A stretch of 31,405 nt of DNA from Betaproteobacteria bacterium (GTDB taxonomy: Bacteria > Pseudomonadota > Gammaproteobacteria > Burkholderiales > SG8-41), in contig JANXSE010000074.1 in assembly GCA_025356695.1 (NCBI GenBank), positions 1-31,405 on the forward strand, written 5' to 3'. Under the pieces are notes generated by a model. That model made no database searches, was not told the origin of the DNA, and worked only from the letters and a program-made list of their open reading frames with translations. Positions 26,249 to 31,405 of the stretch are shown in pieces. The position numbers were made by a program, and so were the translations under genes. The stretch's first letter is position 1. Each line of letters begins with the position of its first letter.

Positions 26249-27055
26249 TCAGCGGGAGCGGCGGCCGCCGGCTTGTGCATACGAGCGCTGCTGAAACGAG
26301 TGCTGGGGCGCGGCACGGAAGCCGCCGTCATGCCGGTAACCCTGCGCCTGACCGTAGGCCTGACGATGCTCGCTGTCACGGCGGAAGTTGTTGTCGCCGC
26401 GGTTGCCGTAGCCGCGATGGTCGTTGTTACCGTTGCGCATTTGACCGTCGTGACGCTCGTTGTAGATCTGACGGCTCTGGCGGTTTTCCGCGCCCTGGAT
26501 ACCGCGTTGCTCCCTGCGGTCGATACGGCCGTCAGCACCTGCGCGGCCTTCCATGCGCTCGTTGCGCGCCTGGCCGTTTTCAAGGCGGCCGGCTTCGCGA
26601 TTGTTCAGTTGCCCGGAGCGCATGCCCTGGTTGATGCGTTCCTGCTCGCCGACGTTGCGCTGCACGTCGGCTTGCATTCGCCGCGACGACCCCGAATTCG
26701 GATTGCCGCGGTTGGCATCCTGGCGCTCGCGGTTGATGTCCTGACTGACGCGATCCTGCGCCCGGTTGATTTGCGTGCGTTCGGCATCGCTGACAGTGCC
26801 GTCGCGCAGCGCGCGGGATTCCATGCGATTGACGCGCGATTCTTCGCGTTCGAGGCGCGACGCTTCCTGCACGTTGAGGTCGCCGGTGCGCAACCCCTGT
26901 TCGATGCGGCGCTGTTGCTCGACATTACGATCGCCGAATGTGACGTTGTTGTTTACGGGCGGGTTGGCGGTGCTGTTGCCGGTGGATTGTGCCGACGCGG
27001 CAAACGAGAATGCGGCGAGGGCGGCGGTGACCAACATTTTGCGGGGCAGGTTCAT
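26249..27055 (-). CDS. Secreted low-complexity protein with a two-fold internal repeat
   Basis: A 268-residue protein with a Sec signal at residues 1-23 (cleavage after ASA). The mature chain is rich in Arg, Asn, Gln and Gly and poor in hydrophobic residues. Two copies of a ~68-residue unit are visible: RIEQGLRTGDLNVQEASRLE with DGTVSDAERTQINRAQDRVS, and RINQGMRSGQLNNREAGRLE with DGRIDRREQRGIQGAENRQS, each ending in a basic NRER/NERHDG turn. The DG-x-hydrophobic-x2-x-E loops recall degenerate EF-hands, but the calcium ligands are incomplete. The tail is Gly/His/Gln/Tyr-rich. AGGAGA precedes the ATG; the upstream extension to 27307 is not protein-like. It belongs to a widespread hypothetical family; periplasmic role unknown. 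Confidence 0.85.
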   Translation of the reverse strand: MNLPRKMLVTAALAAFSFAASAQSTGNSTANPPVNNNVTFGDRNVEQQRRIEQGLRTGDLNVQEASRLEREESRVNRMESRALRDGTVSDAERTQINRAQDRVSQDINRERQDANRGNPNSGSSRRMQADVQRNVGEQERINQGMRSGQLNNREAGRLENGQARNERMEGRAGADGRIDRREQRGIQGAENRQSRQIYNERHDGQMRNGNNDHRGYGNRGDNNFRRDSEHRQAYGQAQGYRHDGGFRAAPQHSFQQRSYAQAGGRRSR

Positions 27056-27073
27056 GGCGTTCTCCTGATGACG

Positions 27074-27103
27074 TTTATAAATCCTGGGTTTCTGCGGCCG
27101 CAA
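27074..27103 (-). promoter_or_regulatory. Candidate promoter of the repeat-protein gene
   Basis: On the minus strand TTGCGG (27103-27098), an 18-nt spacer and TATAAA (27079-27074) lie about 19 nt before the ATG at 27055. An imperfect palindrome centred on GCGGCCGC overlaps the -35 and could be an operator. Confidence 0.4.
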
Positions 27104-27201
27104 ACCTGCGGTCGTTGGAGGAATTAAACGCCCCGGTGAGCGTGGAAACCACCCACAAGATGTCAGCAATGGTAAGCATTTGTAACGGCGAATGCAGGCC
27201 G

Positions 27202-27232
27202 AAAAAAAGCACGCCGGCGAGGGCGTGCTTTT
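27202..27232 (-). terminator. Intrinsic terminator of the ThDP-enzyme gene
   Basis: On the minus strand AAAAGCACGCC pairs with GGCGTGCTTTT (11 bp, 6-nt loop) and runs into a continuous T-tract, 20 nt after the ThDP-enzyme stop. Confidence 0.88.
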
Positions 27233-27251
27233 CCCACCGCGCGGATGCGAT

Positions 27252-29180
27252 TTAACGCGGCTGGCAGACCACGTCGAGCAGGGCGGGGCGCCCCTGCTTG
27301 ACGACATCGAGGGCGCGCCGCAGGGAGGCTCCGAGCTTCGAAGGATCGGTGATCGGGCCTTCGGCCCAGACGCCCATGCCCTGCGCGAGTTTGGCGAAAT
27401 CGATATTGGGATCGGTGATTTCGGTGCCGATGCGCGCGGTCGCCTGTGGCCGGTTGTGAATGGCCGCCATGCGCTGCACGTGCATGATCTCCTGATGGTA
27501 GCAGCGGTTGTTGTGCATCAGCATCAGCAGCGGGATCTTGTGGTGCGCGGCGGTCCACAGCACGCCCGGCGCGTACATCATGTCGCCGTCGGGCTGGAAG
27601 GTCACCGAGATGATGCCCTTCTCCTTGTTGGCAAGCGCGGCGCCGACGGCGATCGGTGCGTAACCGCCCAGCCCGTAACCGCCGTTGCCGCCGAGCATCT
27701 GGTAATGCTCGGTAATCGGCCACAGACGGCGCGCCCACGGCATGCGGTCGCTGACCACCAGCGCCCATTTTTCGTTCTTGATGACATTCCACATTTCGGC
27801 GGTCAGTCGCGCAGTGGAAATCGGCGTGGCATCGAAGCCGACTGCGGCGGCCTCCTTGTCACGCGCGCGCATTTCATGGTGCATCTTGGTAACCGCCTTG
27901 GCGCGTTCGGCGAATGCCGTTTTGCGTTCGGACGTCGTCGCGCGTTTGACCGCTTCGATCAGGTCCGGCAGTGTCGCTTCCGCATCGCCGCCAATGGCGA
28001 GGTCGGCCGGCATGAAGCGCTGGATATCCTGATAGTTGGATTTGCGCGCCACGTCCAGCATCGAAATCGTGATGATCTTCGCATCGGCCTTGTAGAGCGG
28101 GCGGTATTCCTTGTAGGGGTCGCTGAACGAATGCAGGTTGCCCCAGGGATCGCCGACTTCCAGCATGAGGATGACGTCGGCGTCGCGCACCAGCGTTTGC
28201 TTCATGAAGGTGCAGTCGAGATCGTGCGTGGTCGGGAAATTCATGCGCGAACCCAGATCGACCACCGGCGCACCCAGCGACTCGGCCAGTTCGACCAGCA
28301 TCTTCACGCCCTGTTGCGAGCGCACCGCGCGGTCGGCGAGGATCAGCGGTTTTTGCGCGGCGACGAGCAGTTTTGCGGCGTCGCGGATGGCGTTGCTGTC
28401 GCCCTGCGGCTGGATCAGGCGCGAAATTTTCGGGATCTTCAGTTTTTCCGCGTGTTCGATTTCCTCTTCCTGCAGGTCCATGTCGATGGCGATGAAGGCG
28501 GGCGCCATCGGTGCGGTCATCGTGAACTGGTGGGCGCGTACCGTCGATTCGGCGAAATGCTGCAGCGAAGCGGGTTGGTCGTCCCACTTGATGAACTCGC
28601 GCACCAGCGCGGCGGGGTCCTGCGCGCTGTGGATCCATTCGACGCCGGGACGGCGTGTTTCGGCATCAATGCCGTTGCCGCCGAACATCAGCATCGGCAC
28701 GCGGTCGCACCACGCGTTGTAGAGTGCCATCGAGGCGTGCTGCAGGCCGACGGTGCCGTGCACCATCACTCCCATCGGTTTGCCCGAGGCCTTGGCGTAA
28801 CCGTGCGCCATCGCGGTGGCGGATTCTTCATGCAGGCAGGTGATGATCTCGGGGTTCTTGTTGCCGAGATAATTGATGATCGATTCCTGCAGGCTGCGAA
28901 AGCCCGCCGCCGGGTTGATCGCCAGGTATTGCAGGCCGATTTTTTTTAGCACGTCGGCCATGAAGTCGGAGCCGGGGTGCGTGATGAAGGTTTCGCTGGG
29001 CAGTTTTTTCTCGGCCTTCGGTTTTTCGGTCGACTTCGCGCCTTCGGTGGCATTGTCCGCAGCGGCCGCGATGCGCGTTGCACCCGCTACCGAGGCTACC
29101 GCGGCGCCGGCGGCGGCCGCGCCTTTCAAAAACGAGCGGCGGTCGATTTTGCTTTCTTTTTTGTTGTCGTCGGATTGCAT
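27252..29180 (-). CDS. ThDP-dependent enzyme (acetolactate-synthase-like) with twin-arginine signal
   Basis: A 642-residue thiamine-diphosphate enzyme preceded by a Tat signal: DRRSFLKG at residues 13-20, then an Ala/Gly-rich hydrophobic stretch ending near AAAADN, and a charged linker to ~60. The Pyr domain has the catalytic Glu118 in CLHEESATAMAHGYAK. The central domain (~260-410) resembles the ALS-type nucleotide-like domain. The PP domain carries the cofactor motif PDGD (530-533) ... HNN (556-558), with PDGD replacing the usual GDG. Nearest known types are acetolactate synthase, benzoylformate decarboxylase and oxalyl-CoA decarboxylase; the substrate is unknown. AGGGGGAG lies 5 nt before the ATG. 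Export of a ThDP enzyme to the periplasm is very unusual; the N-terminal fusion appears genuine, since the ribosome site precedes it. Confidence 0.88.
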   Translation of the reverse strand: MQSDDNKKESKIDRRSFLKGAAAAGAAVASVAGATRIAAAADNATEGAKSTEKPKAEKKLPSETFITHPGSDFMADVLKKIGLQYLAINPAAGFRSLQESIINYLGNKNPEIITCLHEESATAMAHGYAKASGKPMGVMVHGTVGLQHASMALYNAWCDRVPMLMFGGNGIDAETRRPGVEWIHSAQDPAALVREFIKWDDQPASLQHFAESTVRAHQFTMTAPMAPAFIAIDMDLQEEEIEHAEKLKIPKISRLIQPQGDSNAIRDAAKLLVAAQKPLILADRAVRSQQGVKMLVELAESLGAPVVDLGSRMNFPTTHDLDCTFMKQTLVRDADVILMLEVGDPWGNLHSFSDPYKEYRPLYKADAKIITISMLDVARKSNYQDIQRFMPADLAIGGDAEATLPDLIEAVKRATTSERKTAFAERAKAVTKMHHEMRARDKEAAAVGFDATPISTARLTAEMWNVIKNEKWALVVSDRMPWARRLWPITEHYQMLGGNGGYGLGGYAPIAVGAALANKEKGIISVTFQPDGDMMYAPGVLWTAAHHKIPLLMLMHNNRCYHQEIMHVQRMAAIHNRPQATARIGTEITDPNIDFAKLAQGMGVWAEGPITDPSKLGASLRRALDVVKQGRPALLDVVCQPR

Positions 29181-29285
29181 CTTGCTCCCCCTTGAAACAC
29201 GCTATTTGAATGGCGGTCATGGTAGCACCGGCGATGCATGTCGCAAAGCGGCGCCGCAGTGTGCGGCGGGTGCGGCATTGCTGGT

Positions 29286-29314
29286 TTGACACCCGCAGGC
29301 GGCACAACTATTCT
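29286..29314 (+). promoter_or_regulatory. Sigma-70 promoter of the argE-type gene
   Basis: TTGACA (29286-29291, full consensus), a 17-nt spacer and TATTCT (29309-29314). The predicted start near 29321 gives an 18-nt leader with no evident Shine-Dalgarno. The -10 hexamer is the same as in the GntR promoter at 3694. Confidence 0.7.
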
Positions 29315-29338
29315 GCCGTTTTGACCGGATTGATTTGC

Positions 29339-30517
29339 ATGAATGTCACAGGCACCGCGGTGCCGGCGAGCCTTGATCTCCTGCGCCGGCTGATCGCTTT
29401 TCCAACCGTCAGTCGCGATTCCAATCTCGAATTGATTGAGTTCGCGCGCGCGCATCTGGCGGCGGCGGGCGCGGTGACCCGCCTGACCTATGATGACGAC
29501 CGCCGCAAGGCCAATCTGTTTGCCACGCTCGGTCCACCGGCTGACGGCGGCATCGTATTGTCAGGGCACACGGATGTGGTGCCGGTGGACGGGCAGGCAT
29601 GGCGCAGCGATCCGTTCACGCTGACCCAGCGCGACGGCCGTTTTTACGGTCGTGGCAGTGCCGACATGAAAAGCTTCGTTGCCGTCGCGTTGGCGCTGGC
29701 GCCGGAATTTGCGCAGCGCGGTCTCCAGTGCCCGCTGCATTTCGCGCTGTCGTACGATGAGGAGGTCGGTTGCATCGGGGTCGGCCGCCTGATCGAAGAC
29801 CTCGATGCGGCCGGAATTCATCCGGAGGCCTGCATCGTCGGCGAACCGACCATGATGCGTCCGGTGATCGCACACAAGGGCAAACTCAGCTACCGTTGCA
29901 CGGTGCGCGGCCTGTCCTGCCATTCGGCCTATGCGCCGCAGGGCGTCAATGCGGTGGAGGCGGCGGCCGAGGCGATCGCCTTTCTGAAAAGCATGGCGCG
30001 GCGCTACCGCGACAATGGCCCCTACGATCGCGGCTTCGATATCGCGCACACCACTGTACATACCGGCGTCATTCGCGGTGGCACCGCACTCAATATTGTG
30101 CCGAACGAATGCGTTTTCGATTTCGAGTTTCGTAATCTGCCCGGCGACGATCCGCAGGCGATGTACGCGGAATTCACCAAATTCGTCGCAACGGCGCTCG
30201 AGCCGGAGATGCGGAGCGTTGATCCGGCCTGTGGATTTTCAATCGTACCGCTGTCGGCGATGCCGGCGCTCAGCAACGCGCCGGAGGCTGAAATCGTCGG
30301 GCTGGCACAGGAGCTCTCCGGCAATCACGATTTCGGCAAGGTCTCGTTCGGCACCGAGGCCGCGCATTTTCAGCGTCGAGGCATGCCCGCCGTGGTGTGC
30401 GGGCCGGGCTCGATCGCGCAGGCGCACAAGGCCGACGAGTACGTCGAGATCGAGCAGGTGCTCAAATGCGAGGAATTCATGCGCCGCCTGATGGCGCGCA
30501 TCTGCGAGACGGGGTAA
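29339..30517 (+). CDS. argE: Acetylornithine deacetylase / M20 family peptidase (ArgE type)
   Basis: A 392-residue cytoplasmic M20 metallohydrolase. Metal and catalytic residues: His77 and Asp79 (SGHTDVVP), Asp109 (GSADMKSF), the Glu141-Glu142 pair (SYDEEVGC), Glu169 (VGEPT) and His363 (QAHKADEYV). The dimerisation domain lies at about 180-290 (HKGKLSYRCTVRGLSCHSAY onward). The late GPGSIAQAHKADEYV signature is typical of ArgE-type enzymes, which hydrolyse N-acetylornithine to ornithine in arginine synthesis; related acyl-amino-acid deacylases cannot be excluded. The ATG at 29339 follows a consensus promoter by 24 nt, which rules out the longer frame from 29210. No arginine genes adjoin it. 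Confidence 0.88.
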   Translation: MNVTGTAVPASLDLLRRLIAFPTVSRDSNLELIEFARAHLAAAGAVTRLTYDDDRRKANLFATLGPPADGGIVLSGHTDVVPVDGQAWRSDPFTLTQRDGRFYGRGSADMKSFVAVALALAPEFAQRGLQCPLHFALSYDEEVGCIGVGRLIEDLDAAGIHPEACIVGEPTMMRPVIAHKGKLSYRCTVRGLSCHSAYAPQGVNAVEAAAEAIAFLKSMARRYRDNGPYDRGFDIAHTTVHTGVIRGGTALNIVPNECVFDFEFRNLPGDDPQAMYAEFTKFVATALEPEMRSVDPACGFSIVPLSAMPALSNAPEAEIVGLAQELSGNHDFGKVSFGTEAAHFQRRGMPAVVCGPGSIAQAHKADEYVEIEQVLKCEEFMRRLMARICETG

Positions 30518-30559
30518 GCGCCGGGCACGCGGCCCGGCGGTTGTTCAACGCTACCGGCT

Positions 30560-31003
30560 CTACGAGTTCGTTGTGGCGACGAACTTCTTGTCTTCCTGCT
30601 GGTCGCGCTCGAACAGCAGAAAATCGTAATAACCGCAGGTCTTGGCGACCGGATATTCGCGGCAGACGCCGGGCCGCGCTTCGTAAACCGTGCACTGGCG
30701 CTTCTTCGTGTCGAACATCTTGCAGATGTGGCCGAAGTGTTTGTCCTTCTGGCGGCGCAGGGCGATCGCTTTTTCGGCCTTGTCGTAACGCGTGTAGCGC
30801 TTTTCGGCCTGTTCGTAGGTGAGGCCGAAATGCTTGGCCAGCCGCGCAATGTCGCGTTTGGTGACCTCGATCAGCGGATAGCTACAGCAGTAGCCGGGGC
30901 ACTTGCGGCAGTCGTAGGCGGGTTTCTTTTTTGCTTTCTTTTTCCTGGCGGGCGTGGCGGCGACAAGCTTGATCGGGATGATGCGTTTTTTCGTGGCGGG
31001 CAT
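30560..31003 (-). CDS. YkgJ-type cysteine-cluster (zinc/iron-chelating) protein
   Basis: A 147-residue protein. A Lys-rich N-terminus (about residues 1-28, with KKKAKKKP) precedes a CxxCxxxCC cluster, CRKCPGYCCSYP, at ~32-43. Further cysteines in HICKMF, RQCTVYEARPGVCREYP and KTCGYY complete the YkgJ/UPF0153 signature (C-x-VYE-x-RP-x2-CR-x-YP). The family is thought to bind zinc or an iron-sulfur cluster, and its function is not established. I took the ATG at 31003; the longer frame to 31102 adds a stretch unlike the family. No clear ribosome site. It stands 99 nt after the ABC-ATPase gene on the same strand. Confidence 0.85.
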   Translation of the reverse strand: MPATKKRIIPIKLVAATPARKKKAKKKPAYDCRKCPGYCCSYPLIEVTKRDIARLAKHFGLTYEQAEKRYTRYDKAEKAIALRRQKDKHFGHICKMFDTKKRQCTVYEARPGVCREYPVAKTCGYYDFLLFERDQQEDKKFVATTNS

Positions 31004-31102
31004 GATGTGTTTATGGGCGCAGAGCGCAGAGCGGTAAACGCCGGATTCTACGCGAGCGTCGCGCTGATTGGAACAACCTTGGGCCGCAGCGCAGCGGTGC
31101 AA

Positions 31103-31405
31103 TCAGTGCTGCAGAATTTTCGAGAGGAAAAGCTGCGCGCGTTCGGAGCGCGGCTTGCCGAAAAAATCCTCTTTCGGCGCGTCTTCGACAATCTCGCCCT
31201 TGTCCATGAAGACCACGCGGTGCGCGACGCGGCGCGCGAAGCCCATTTCGTGGGTCACTACCATCATGGTCATGCCTTCTTTGGTCAGATCGACCATGAC
31301 ATCGAGCACTTCATTGATCATTTCCGGATCGAGCGCCGAGGTCGGTTCGTCGAACAGCATGGCGATCGGGTCCATCGCCAGCGCGCGCGCAATCGCCACG
31401 CGCTG
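31103..31405 (-). CDS. Polar amino acid ABC transporter ATP-binding protein, C-terminal part (gene runs off the window)
   Basis: The last 100 residues of an ABC ATPase; the N-terminus lies beyond base 31405, where the frame is still open (first codons read Q-R-V-A-I-A-R-A-L, just after the LSGGQ signature). Walker B and D-loop are in AMLFDEPTSALDPEM, and the H-loop is VVTHEMGFARRVAHRVVFMD. The wording VTHEMGFAR and the closing GEIVEDAPKEDFF are characteristic of GlnQ/HisP-type transporters for polar amino acids. It powers uptake from the cytoplasmic face of the inner membrane. Substrate cannot be told without the rest of the operon. Confidence 0.93.
   Translation of the reverse strand, partial: QRVAIARALAMDPIAMLFDEPTSALDPEMINEVLDVMVDLTKEGMTMMVVTHEMGFARRVAHRVVFMDKGEIVEDAPKEDFFGKPRSERAQLFLSKILQH

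Noticed and set aside
27192..28949. 585-codon open frame on the plus strand
   Set aside because: Antisense shadow of the ThDP-enzyme gene, with low-complexity composition and no ribosome site.

Overview
This is a GC-rich, densely coded window with short gaps and no tRNA, rRNA, CRISPR array or intact mobile element. Three tripartite-tricarboxylate 'Bug' solute receptors (a family strongly expanded in Betaproteobacteria), together with betaproteobacterial-looking OxyR, KatG, TypA, RhlE, group II truncated haemoglobin and ArgE proteins, point to a betaproteobacterium, probably Burkholderiales-like or an uncultured relative. The taxonomic call is inference from protein flavour only.

Layout. 1-3.6 kb: the 3' part of a large signalling ATPase/TPR protein (probably an adenylate-cyclase-type fusion), a receiver-less LuxR-type HTH protein, a Crp/Fnr regulator and a small membrane protein. 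3.7-7.6 kb: a compact operon of GntR/FCD regulator, two MaoC-fold proteins, a class III CoA-transferase and a Bug receptor. It looks like an uptake, CoA-activation and hydration route for an unsaturated carboxylic acid. Its promoter has a perfect palindrome in the -35/-10 spacer and appears to give a leaderless regulator mRNA. 7.6-12.3 kb (minus strand): oxyR, katG and a rubredoxin-reductase-like flavoprotein, with a double OxyR-type site between oxyR and katG and a strong terminator between katG and the reductase. 12.4-20.2 kb: a catabolic-looking block. On the minus strand are a sulfatase plus Bug receptor and a MetE-like zinc methyltransferase plus Bug receptor. On the plus strand an IlvD/Edd-family dehydratase is translationally coupled to a HEM4-fold protein, followed by an unknown membrane protein. 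A degenerate direct repeat of about 105 bp, which includes the dehydratase start region, flanks the sulfatase-Bug module. 20.3-25.7 kb: housekeeping genes for a SufU-like scaffold, an EamA transporter, TypA/BipA, RhlE helicase with a long structured leader, and truncated haemoglobin. 25.8-31.4 kb: a small cytochrome c, a secreted low-complexity repeat protein, a ThDP-dependent enzyme with a twin-arginine signal, ArgE-type deacetylase, a YkgJ-type cysteine-cluster protein and the 3' part of an amino-acid ABC transporter ATPase.

The points most worth a second look are the Tat-signal ThDP enzyme, the direct repeats around the sulfatase module, the dehydratase-HEM4 coupling, the operator-embedded leaderless GntR promoter, and the terminator directly in front of the reductase gene.
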